Positions 13,380-20,070 of a stretch of DNA of 29,003 bases are shown here, piece after piece (the stretch's first letter is position 1; every line of letters begins with the position of its first letter). The DNA is taken from positions 1 to 29,003 of the forward strand of contig CAYNJY010000011.1 in assembly GCA_964397755.1 (NCBI GenBank), in the 5' to 3' direction. The stretch comes from CAYNJY01 sp964397755 (GTDB lineage Bacteria; Patescibacteriota; Microgenomatia; UBA10105; UBA927). The position numbers and the translations under genes are program-made. The notes under the pieces are model-generated. The model did no database searches. It saw only the letters and a list, made by a program, of their open reading frames with translations, and was not told the DNA's origin.

Positions 13380-15404
13380 ATGAACATACTTGTTCCCGAT
13401 AGCTGGCTTCGCGAGTATCTCAAAACCAAGGCGACTCCTAAGCAAATCAAGGAATACCTTTCCCTCTGCGGCCCCTCCGTCGAGCGGGTCGAGAAGGTGG
13501 GCGATGAGGAAGTTTACACCATTGAAGTAACCTCCAACCGGCCTGATTCCATGTCCGTCGTTGGCATCGCGCGCGAAGCAGCGGCCATCCTACCCCGTTT
13601 CGGCCTCGCCGCTACACTCGTCAACAATCCCTACGCAGGAAAGGTGAGACCTTTTCAGGCTAAAAACTTCACAAGGACTCTCACCATCAAAACCGATCCC
13701 GTCCTCAACCCCCGATGGACATCCATTGTCATCGATAACGTCACCGTCAAACCTTCTCCTGCATGGCTCCAAAAAAAACTTGAACTCACCGGTATCCGAT
13801 CCCTCAATACTGTGATTGACATCACTAACTATCTGATGCGGGCTTATGGCCAGCCGGCCCATGCGTTCGATTACGATGAAGTGAAAGCGAAAAACGGAGT
13901 GCCGACGATGATTCTTCGCGCCTCCAAGAAAGGTGAAAAGATAACAACCCTCGACGGGAAGGATCGCATCCTTCCAGGCAAAGACATAGTAATCGAGGAT
14001 GGAAGCGGCCGGCTCATTGACCTCTGTGGTGTGATGGGTGCGCAAAATTCCGCTATCAAGGAGTCCACAAAAACCGTCATCCTATTCCTCCAGACCTATG
14101 ACCCAACGCATATCCGGAAAACCATGATGGCGCTCGCGCATCGCACAGAAGCTGGTGGACTCTTTGAAAAAGGGACAGACCCGCAGCTTGTGCTGCCGGC
14201 GTTTATTAAAGGAGTGGAGCTTATCAGCAGACTTTCCGGCGGGAATATAGCCAGTAAGCTTTACGATATCTACCCAAAGCCGTACAAACCCTACACCGTT
14301 TCCGTTAGCCGCACTACAACTGATGCATACATAGGGAAGCATCTTGCGGACAAAGAAATCACCGAAATCCTTAAACCCCACGGATTTCAAACTAAGGTCA
14401 CCAAGGAAATCATTACCGTCACCGTTCCCAGCTTCCGGCGAGATATCACAATTGACGTAGACATTATCGAGGAACTGGCCCGGCTTTACGGCTACCACAA
14501 CATCGCCCCGACCCTCCCTGATACCGCGCCGCCTATGACAGGGCAAGACCCTGTCACCACGTGGGAAGAAAAGATCAAAGTACGCCTCCGCGACTGGGGA
14601 TCCACAGAAGCTTACACCTACTCGATGATTTCTGAAAAACAAATGGATACGTTTGGGCTTGATAAGGAAAAGGCGTATAAGATTACCAACCCTTTAAGCA
14701 GCGAATGGGTCTATATGCGGCCGAGCCTCTGGCCGAGCCTACTTTCAGCAGTGAAGCAGAATCTCCATATTCAGGGAGACCTTTGCCTCTTTGAGCTGTC
14801 GATGGTCTACGAGTGGCGAACGGGGGATCTGCCGGCCGAAGAACCGATCCTCCTGGTGGCCGTCAACGGAGAAAAGTTCCCTGAAGTGAAGGGGATTGCG
14901 GAAGCTATCTTTTCTGTATTTGGAATTCCCTTTCCTTCCACACCTGATGTGAATTCGAGCCTTGATTGGTACCACCCAAACCGCCATCTATCTCTGGGTA
15001 GGTACGGTTCTATGGGAGAAGTAAGCCCCGCTCTACTTTCCACATTGGGGATACCAACACCCGTGACAATTCTTGATCTGAACTTCCGCACGTTGGTAGC
15101 CGATGCTCATCCCGCAAATCAGTACCGTCCAATTCCCAAGTACCCGCCGGTTGTTGAGGATCTTTCGTTTGTCGTGCCGGAGAGATTCGCACTCGGCCCG
15201 TTGATAGAAGCCTTGAAGAGAGTTCACCCATTGGTCTCTGACGTCACCCTTTTGGACATCCACAAAAACACTCGGACGCTTCACATCACCTATCAGGATC
15301 CGAACAGAAATTTAACGAGTGAAGAAATTGTTCCGATTCGCCAAAAACTTATCACATGCGCCGAGGACAAGTTTGACGTGACTCTTAAGACTACCGAGGT
15401 TTGA
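13380..15404 (+). CDS. pheT: Phenylalanyl-tRNA synthetase beta subunit, EMAP-less
   Basis: 674 residues. The B1 region (LVPDSWLREYLKTKATPKQI) runs directly into VEVTSNRPD-like sequence without the tRNA-binding EMAP (B2) domain, which explains the length deficit against the usual 790 or so. The B3/B4 domain follows (IRSLNTVIDITNYLMRAYGQPAHAFDYD), the Tyr-editing site region. B5 (SFRRDITIDVDIIEELARLYGYHNI), the catalytic-like core (TEAYTYSMIS) and a C-terminal FDX-ACB anticodon-binding domain (PKYPPVVEDLSFVVPE) complete the subunit. It forms the (alpha-beta)2 enzyme with the upstream PheS fusion. A palindromic repeat lies between B5 and the core at 14537-14555. It ends 34 bases from the convergent PBP gene, with no clear terminator. 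Confidence 0.95.
   Translation: MNILVPDSWLREYLKTKATPKQIKEYLSLCGPSVERVEKVGDEEVYTIEVTSNRPDSMSVVGIAREAAAILPRFGLAATLVNNPYAGKVRPFQAKNFTRTLTIKTDPVLNPRWTSIVIDNVTVKPSPAWLQKKLELTGIRSLNTVIDITNYLMRAYGQPAHAFDYDEVKAKNGVPTMILRASKKGEKITTLDGKDRILPGKDIVIEDGSGRLIDLCGVMGAQNSAIKESTKTVILFLQTYDPTHIRKTMMALAHRTEAGGLFEKGTDPQLVLPAFIKGVELISRLSGGNIASKLYDIYPKPYKPYTVSVSRTTTDAYIGKHLADKEITEILKPHGFQTKVTKEIITVTVPSFRRDITIDVDIIEELARLYGYHNIAPTLPDTAPPMTGQDPVTTWEEKIKVRLRDWGSTEAYTYSMISEKQMDTFGLDKEKAYKITNPLSSEWVYMRPSLWPSLLSAVKQNLHIQGDLCLFELSMVYEWRTGDLPAEEPILLVAVNGEKFPEVKGIAEAIFSVFGIPFPSTPDVNSSLDWYHPNRHLSLGRYGSMGEVSPALLSTLGIPTPVTILDLNFRTLVADAHPANQYRPIPKYPPVVEDLSFVVPERFALGPLIEALKRVHPLVSDVTLLDIHKNTRTLHITYQDPNRNLTSEEIVPIRQKLITCAEDKFDVTLKTTEV
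14537..14555. repeat. Palindromic repeat copy GACAGGG-CAAGA-CCCTGTC inside pheT
   Basis: A perfect 7-base inverted repeat around CAAGA. The unit is the same as in pheS, with one different base in the centre. It is read in another frame than in thrS and pheS and encodes TGQDPV in the loop after B5. Confidence 0.75.
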
Positions 15405-15438
15405 AATCCCCTAGGTGTCATAACGAGAAAATGTCGTG

Positions 15439-17802
15439 CTATGGGGTCGGTGTAGGAGTAGGGGTCGGAGTGGGTGATGGCGTCGGTGTCGGTGTCGCCG
15501 TCGGCCCAGGGGTCGGCGTCGCCGTTGGGGTCGGAAGAACTTCTGCGGTTTCCGTCGGCGGATGGAACTTGACGTCTCCTTGGGTCGTTAGCCAACTGTC
15601 GATTGTCTCCTGCCAGCGGTTTTTGCCGTCTGTGGAGACAGGATCTTGTTCCTTAAAGACAATAAAGATCTTCGTATCATATTCGCCAGAGGCTATCTCA
15701 ACGCTATTAGCACGCTTGTTGTTGTCTCTCTTTGAGACTTTGATACTCTGGTACATCGGTCCTGGTCCTGTTGGTTCTGTGCCCTTGATGAAGAGTTCCT
15801 TCCGTGTGGGCGACCCGGTAACAGGCAGACCTCCGCCGTAGGCGTCAATTTCAACGTCTATGACCGAATCAGGCCGTGCAAATAACTCGTCGGGTTTACC
15901 CTTGAGGACCTCCTGCATGATCCGGTGCCAGATGGGGGCAGCTCCCGTGGCGCCGGATGCGAGGGTGGGGTGCATGGGTGAGTTATCGTTGTTGCCCACC
16001 CACGTGCCGACAACGACTCCGGGTGTGTAGCCGATCGCCCAGTTGTCCCGCTTGTCGTCCGTGGTTCCGGTCTTGGCAGCAACGGTTTTGCCTGGAAGGT
16101 AAAGGAAAGAACGCAGGCCAAAAACCTCCTTGCGCGCATCGTTGTCCGAAAGAATGTGGGAAACGAGATAGCTGACATCCTCGGCAAGCACGCGTCGGGG
16201 AGTTACAGGTTTGTGTTCAAAGAGGATTTTGCCTTTGGGATCCTCCACCTTGAGGATTGCAACCGGGTCGCTCCTCAAGCCGCCGGTAGCTAAAACTCCG
16301 AAGGCGCTCGTGAGGTGAAGGAGCGTCACCTCACCGCCGCCGAGCGTAAGAGAGAGTCCTAAGCGCTTCAGGTTTTCGTCACTTGGTTCAAGGCTTGTGA
16401 TTCCCATATCGTAGGCAGTACGTAGGATATCTTTGATACCCACGAGCGCCGAGACTTTGACCGCGATTGTGTTGATGGAGTTGGCGAGCGCGAATCGAAG
16501 TTGGACCGGTCCGCGGAATTTATTGTCGTAGTTTTTGGGGTTATACTCGGGTTTCGCCGGGTCGCCGGAGGGGTACTTGGTATCGACGTCAAGAAGGACG
16601 GTTGATAGAGTATAGCCTTTTTTGAATGCCGCGGCGTAGGTAATGGGTTTAATTGCACTCCCAGGTTGCCGCAGCCCTTGAGTCGCGACGTTGAACTTGA
16701 GTCCTGCGCTGTCTGTGGCCGCGTAATCCTTCGAGCCAATCATAGCGAGAATCTCTCCGGTGCGAGGGTCCAGAACGACTGTGGCACCGTTTCCCACTCT
16801 GAGCGACTTCGCTTTCTCCACCTCCTCCTTTACGATCGTCTGGGCTTTCTCCTGGAGCTTCCAGTCAAGCGAAGTCGTAACCCTTAGCCCGCCGCCGGAC
16901 ACAAGGGAGCTCCCGAACTTTTCCGTAAGAAGCTCTTTGACGTAGGCGACGAAGTGGGGAGCGCGAAGTCCGCTGTCGGGAGACGCGAATCGGACGCTGG
17001 GAAGGAGGTTACGCGCTTCTGTCTCTTGAATCTGGCTTATGTAGCCGTCTTCGCGCATTCTTCGAAGAACCGCGTGTGCGCGGGCTATGTAGGCTTTCGG
17101 ATCGTCACCGAAGGGTGAGTACCTGCTCGGAGCCTGTGGCAGGCCTGCCAGAATGGCGGTTTCGACGAGCGTCAGCTGCCGAGCCGGCTTGTCAAAGTAA
17201 TACTGCGCTCCCGCCTCGACTCCTACGGCAGTGCCGCCGTAGGGCGCTTCGTTAAGGTACATCTGAAGAATTTCATCCTTCGTGTATTTGCGTTCGATCT
17301 GTATGGCAAGCACCGCTTCTTTCATCTTCCTGGCAAGTGTGCGCTCGCGGGTAAGAAGCACGTTTTTGACCAGCTGCTGGGTGAGAGTTGAGCCGCCCTG
17401 GGTACTGCGAAAAAGGACGGTGCTCACCATGGCGCGGAAGATGCCGCTTGTCGATAGGCCTTGATGGCGATAAAAGTTCTTATCCTCCGTCGCGACTGTC
17501 GCGTCTTTGAGGTACTGGGGAATGTCTTCCCACTTCACCGGAATTCGGTTTTCCTCCTGAAAAATATCGTAGAGGTCTTCGCCGTTTCGATCGAGGATGA
17601 CCGTCGAAAGCCCTTCGCTTCTTCGTACTTTATCCGGCCGCGGCAGGTCCTTGGCGTACCAGGCAAAGAGGAGCCCGGTAAAAAGGAGAGCGCTGACGAA
17701 TCCGATGAATGAAACCCACGCAACGGTTGACCAAAACTCAAGCTTGCCGCCGCGGAAACGAAGCCGCCTTCGCCACTGCCGCTCCCAGTAGAGATTGAAC
17801 AT
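15439..17802 (-). CDS. Class A penicillin-binding protein (PBP1A-type)
   Basis: A 787-residue bifunctional peptidoglycan synthase. It has a cytoplasmic basic N-terminus, a membrane helix (residues 27-49), and a GT51 glycosyltransferase with ATEDKNFYRHQG (Glu106), GGSTLTQQLVKN (136-147) and RKMKEAVLAIQIERKYTKDEILQMYLNE. A transpeptidase follows with SAIK (catalytic Ser382), SIN (442-444) and KTGTT (577-581). It polymerises and crosslinks glycan outside the membrane. The C-terminus ends in about 35 residues of Thr-Pro repeat. The promoter on the minus strand (TTGTCA, 18 bases, TACAAT at 17838-17809) places the transcript start at the ATG. It is convergent with pheT and divergent from attenuator L2. 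Confidence 0.95.
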   Translation of the reverse strand: MFNLYWERQWRRRLRFRGGKLEFWSTVAWVSFIGFVSALLFTGLLFAWYAKDLPRPDKVRRSEGLSTVILDRNGEDLYDIFQEENRIPVKWEDIPQYLKDATVATEDKNFYRHQGLSTSGIFRAMVSTVLFRSTQGGSTLTQQLVKNVLLTRERTLARKMKEAVLAIQIERKYTKDEILQMYLNEAPYGGTAVGVEAGAQYYFDKPARQLTLVETAILAGLPQAPSRYSPFGDDPKAYIARAHAVLRRMREDGYISQIQETEARNLLPSVRFASPDSGLRAPHFVAYVKELLTEKFGSSLVSGGGLRVTTSLDWKLQEKAQTIVKEEVEKAKSLRVGNGATVVLDPRTGEILAMIGSKDYAATDSAGLKFNVATQGLRQPGSAIKPITYAAAFKKGYTLSTVLLDVDTKYPSGDPAKPEYNPKNYDNKFRGPVQLRFALANSINTIAVKVSALVGIKDILRTAYDMGITSLEPSDENLKRLGLSLTLGGGEVTLLHLTSAFGVLATGGLRSDPVAILKVEDPKGKILFEHKPVTPRRVLAEDVSYLVSHILSDNDARKEVFGLRSFLYLPGKTVAAKTGTTDDKRDNWAIGYTPGVVVGTWVGNNDNSPMHPTLASGATGAAPIWHRIMQEVLKGKPDELFARPDSVIDVEIDAYGGGLPVTGSPTRKELFIKGTEPTGPGPMYQSIKVSKRDNNKRANSVEIASGEYDTKIFIVFKEQDPVSTDGKNRWQETIDSWLTTQGDVKFHPPTETAEVLPTPTATPTPGPTATPTPTPSPTPTPTPTPTP
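15446..15535 (-). repeat. GTCGG-type degenerate tandem repeat encoding the Thr-Pro tail of the PBP
   Basis: Plus-strand GGTCGG/GGTGTC/GGAGTC hexamer-like repeats. On the coding strand they are alternating ACN and CCN codons with a few Ala, Gly and Ser interruptions. Hexamer changes keep the frame, so the tail length could vary between strains. Confidence 0.75.
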
Positions 17803-17808
17803 TAAGCC

Positions 17809-17838
17809 ATTGTACTGGATTATTGAATCTCATGACAA
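17809..17838 (-). promoter_or_regulatory. PBP promoter (minus strand)
   Basis: On the minus strand TTGTCA (17838-17833), an 18-base spacer and TACAAT (17814-17809). The predicted start coincides with the ATG at 17802. It overlaps the plus-strand promoter of attenuator L2. Confidence 0.65.
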
Positions 17839-17851
17839 ATTATGGTATAGT
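17823..17851 (+). promoter_or_regulatory. Promoter of attenuator L2
   Basis: TTGAAT (17823-17828), a 17-base spacer and TATAGT (17846-17851). The predicted start near 17858 lies two bases before the leader GTG at 17860. Confidence 0.65.
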
Positions 17852-17859
17852 TTTCTCTA

Positions 17860-17946
17860 GTGAACAAGGCCAACCAACTTTCAGTCTTCATCTTCTATCT
17901 CACTGCCTCTCAACGGGGAGGGTTGGTTGTAATGCGTAAACGATAA
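17860..17946 (+). CDS. Leader peptide of attenuator L2 (Phe/Tyr-containing)
   Basis: A 28-codon ORF starting with GTG. Its centre reads SVFIFYLTASQRGGLVVM, with TTC ATC TTC TAT CTC at 17887-17901 immediately before segment 1 (17906). It aligns with the leader peptide at 9584: an aromatic run, ASQ(K)RG(A/G)L, two residues, then Met, a few codons and a TAA. The start is almost at the predicted 5' end of the mRNA, so translation would be leaderless. The frame choice is supported by the shared peptide pattern and by the placement of the hairpins, not by a ribosome binding site. Confidence 0.55.
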   Translation: MNKANQLSVFIFYLTASQRGGLVVMRKR

Positions 17947-17999
17947 CAAAAAAATAGCTTTTTAAAAAACCAAACCTCCCGAATCCGGGAGGTTTTTTT
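17906..17999 (+). terminator. Attenuator L2: 1:2 / 2:3 / 3:4 pairing with intrinsic terminator
   Basis: Segment 1 CCTCTC (17906-17911) pairs across AACG with segment 2 GGGAGG (17916-17921). Segment 2 can instead pair with CCTCCC of segment 3 (17975-17980). Segment 3 with its extension (17972-17981) also forms the terminator stem with segment 4 CGGGAGGTTT (17986-17995), followed by T7 (17993-17999). The outer stem CAACCAAC (17871-17878) with GTTGGTTG (17922-17929) encloses the aromatic codons and the 1:2 hairpin. The organisation repeats that of the attenuator at 9639-9742. Confidence 0.7.
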
Positions 18000-18012
18000 A
18001 TTGGAAAAATTT

Positions 18013-18717
18013 ATGTTTAGTGAAACTATAGAACCATTCACAGCGAAAAAGTCCGAACCAATGACGATCCTTCAACCGGTTCCTCCTGACGTGGTTCGCG
18101 AGCTACAAGACATGTTGTTGCCGAACCAGCCGGGGTGGGTCGCACCGCTTGGCCCGAATAACTTTCGTTTACTAAGACTGATCCCAGTGCTTGATCACGA
18201 TGTGCAACAAGTTGAAATTATGGAAAGAGTACAGGTTCAAGTTCCAAACCACGCAAGAATATATTTTCAGCCTGTAGAAGATTTTATCCCGACCATTATC
18301 TTTGGACACTATCAGGCAGTGGCCAATGCAGCCGTCCAGGACGGAAAAACAGCGATCGCTCTCAGCGGTACATCTCGTACGTTATCTGAAGACGGGATAA
18401 CGCTAACTGTCCCGGATGATATTCTGTGGTTACCAGGACTTCAACAAATACTACAAGCCAACCCGAAACTTATGGTCATGACCAGGCGTACCACGTTTGT
18501 GCTGAAAGAGATGCTGGTTACCAGAGTGAGACGGGCACCGGCTGTTGTAAAAATTTTTAGGAATCAGTTTGCTCCTTCAGAATTTTTTGCTCGCGTAGAA
18601 TCTCTGGATGAAGGCGGTCGGGTAGTTGAGGAGGTGCCAAACATTTGTCTGACTAATTCAGCAGACTATGTTGCCAGGCACAGGTCAGTGGCATTTACAC
18701 ACCTTCCGGCACCATAA
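18013..18717 (+). CDS. Protein of unknown function downstream of attenuator L2
   Basis: A 234-residue soluble protein from the ATG at 18013. An in-frame TTG at 18001, two bases after the terminator T-tract, would add four residues. The sequence is mixed alpha/beta with no signal peptide, membrane span or motif that I recognise. Segments such as NFRLLRLIPVLDHDVQQVEIMERVQVQVPNH look like beta strands. It is the first gene after the L2 terminator and is followed after 40 bases by tyrS. Its base composition is somewhat richer in A and T than that of the neighbouring housekeeping genes, by eye. Confidence 0.7.
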   Translation: MFSETIEPFTAKKSEPMTILQPVPPDVVRELQDMLLPNQPGWVAPLGPNNFRLLRLIPVLDHDVQQVEIMERVQVQVPNHARIYFQPVEDFIPTIIFGHYQAVANAAVQDGKTAIALSGTSRTLSEDGITLTVPDDILWLPGLQQILQANPKLMVMTRRTTFVLKEMLVTRVRRAPAVVKIFRNQFAPSEFFARVESLDEGGRVVEEVPNICLTNSADYVARHRSVAFTHLPAP

Positions 18718-18741
18718 CTCGATATATCAGGAAAACTTTGT

Positions 18742-18747
18742 TATAGT
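18742..18747 (+). promoter_or_regulatory. Possible -10 box for tyrS
   Basis: TATAGT ten bases before the ATG, overlapped by TATAAA at 18747-18752. There is no good -35 hexamer at normal distance. It could give a nearly leaderless tyrS transcript in addition to read-through from attenuator L2. Confidence 0.4.
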
Positions 18748-18757
18748 ATAAATACTT

Positions 18758-19957
18758 ATGGATGAGATCGAGCAATTATTAACCCGCGGTGTTGACACAA
18801 TTTACCCGAGCCGGGAGGCGCTGGAAAAAGTGCTGCGAAGCGGAAAGAAACTCAGGCTTTACCAAGGATTTGATCCGACCGGGACACAACTTCATATCGG
18901 CCACGCAGTGGGATTCCGTAAACTCCGGCAATGGCAGGAGTTGGGACATCATGTCATATTTCTTGTTGGCGATGGTACCGGACAGGCAGGAGACCCATCC
19001 GGAAAAACGAAATCCCGAGAGAAGTTCATGACTCGCGAGGAACTTCGAGCCAATGCTCTAGATTACCTGAAACAAGCGAGTAAAATCGTTCGATTTGACG
19101 GAGAAAATCCAGTAGAAATCCTTTATAATAGTGATTGGCTTAATAAACTTACGCTTGTGCAAATCCTTGACATTGCCGGGCATTTCTCCTGGCAACAACT
19201 GGCGGAACGAGATCTGTATCAAGAACGGATCAAAAGTGGGGAAACGCTCAACTTCCGCGAAGCACTCTATCCTCTTCTTCAAGGGTATGACTCCGTTGCT
19301 ATGAAAGTTGACTTAGAACTTGGGGGGACCGATCAAACATTTAACATGCTTGCAGGGCGACAGTTAGTAAAAGCGATGCAAGGGCGCGAAAAGTTTGTGA
19401 TGACTGTGCCGCTCCTTGCTGACGCCAAAGGAGTAAAGATAGGGAAAACTGAAGGGAACGTCATCGGTATCACTGATCCGCCAAACGAATTTTTCGGCAA
19501 AATCATGGCGCTGGACGATGATGCAATTATCCCGTGTTTTATACTCCTTACTGATACTCCAATGGAGGAAATCGACTTGATGAAAAAGAAAATGGGCGCA
19601 GGGGAGAATCCGATGGTATTTAAGAAACAGCTGGCATGTAAACTCACGAAACAGTTTAACTCCGAAAAAGATGCACAAGCTGCTCAAGCCAATTTTGAGC
19701 AAACGTTTCAAGCCAGAAAGATGCCGACCGACGTTGCCGAGTTTACCACGAGTCAAACAGACTGGGATCCGTCAAAGCTTCTCGTGGAGGCAAAACTCGC
19801 AAGCAGTAAGTCCGACGCCAAGCGGCTTATCGAACAAAACGCGGTTGAGCTGAATAATTCCCTCATCCCTCATCCCTCATCCCTCATCACTGTTACCAAT
19901 GGTGATATAATCAAGGTGGGGAAGAAAAACTTTATCAGAATTCACATCAAATTATGA
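18758..19957 (+). CDS. tyrS: Tyrosyl-tRNA synthetase
   Basis: A 399-residue class I synthetase that charges tRNA-Tyr. It shows HIGH at residues 46-49, the nucleotide-binding GDGTGQAGDPSGKTKSR, the GGTDQTFNMLAGR region and the KMSKS-equivalent KIGKT at 227-231. The C-terminal S4-type RNA-binding domain (about 345-399) contains KLASSKSDAKRLIEQNAVELNN and NGDIIKVGKKNFIRI. Four tandem TCCCTCA heptamers (19859-19886) encode a Ser-Leu-Ile-Pro-His stretch inside the S4 domain, where the family has a short loop. The stop overlaps the ATG of the microprotein at 19954. Confidence 0.96.
   Translation: MDEIEQLLTRGVDTIYPSREALEKVLRSGKKLRLYQGFDPTGTQLHIGHAVGFRKLRQWQELGHHVIFLVGDGTGQAGDPSGKTKSREKFMTREELRANALDYLKQASKIVRFDGENPVEILYNSDWLNKLTLVQILDIAGHFSWQQLAERDLYQERIKSGETLNFREALYPLLQGYDSVAMKVDLELGGTDQTFNMLAGRQLVKAMQGREKFVMTVPLLADAKGVKIGKTEGNVIGITDPPNEFFGKIMALDDDAIIPCFILLTDTPMEEIDLMKKKMGAGENPMVFKKQLACKLTKQFNSEKDAQAAQANFEQTFQARKMPTDVAEFTTSQTDWDPSKLLVEAKLASSKSDAKRLIEQNAVELNNSLIPHPSSLITVTNGDIIKVGKKNFIRIHIKL
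19859..19886 (+). repeat. Heptanucleotide tandem repeat (TCCCTCA)4 in tyrS
   Basis: Four exact copies of TCCCTCA within the S4 domain coding sequence. The unit is not a multiple of three, so gain or loss of one unit would shift the frame about 20 codons before the end. Confidence 0.9.
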
Positions 19958-20058
19958 ACTTTTTTCGAAAGCATCAACTCATCTGGAAGATAATCGTGCT
20001 GGTCTCGTCTTTCGCCCTCATCGCAAGCGCGTTTGTGCCGCTTTTGTCCCTTCGCTGA
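19954..20058 (+). CDS. Single-helix membrane microprotein
   Basis: A 34-codon ORF whose ATG overlaps the tyrS stop (ATGA). It has a basic N-terminus (MNFFRKHQLIWK) and one hydrophobic helix (IIVLVSSFALIASAFVPLL). Its TGA forms the TG of the extended -10 element of recG. The ATGA coupling and clear charge/hydrophobic pattern support a real gene. The function is unknown, and it could act as a small membrane anchor. Confidence 0.55.
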   Translation: MNFFRKHQLIWKIIVLVSSFALIASAFVPLLSLR

Positions 20059-20064
20059 TATAAT
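20056..20064 (+). promoter_or_regulatory. Extended -10 promoter of recG, leaderless
   Basis: TGATATAAT, a perfect extended -10 element (TGN plus TATAAT at 20059-20064). The predicted start at about 20071 is the A of the recG ATG. The -35 region is poor, as is usual for extended -10 promoters. Confidence 0.65.
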
Positions 20065-20070
20065 GGGTCC

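Noticed and set aside
15446..15535. Possible non-coding satellite or CRISPR-like array
   Set aside because: The repeat has no spacers and translates cleanly as the Thr-Pro tail of the PBP, ending in a stop codon.
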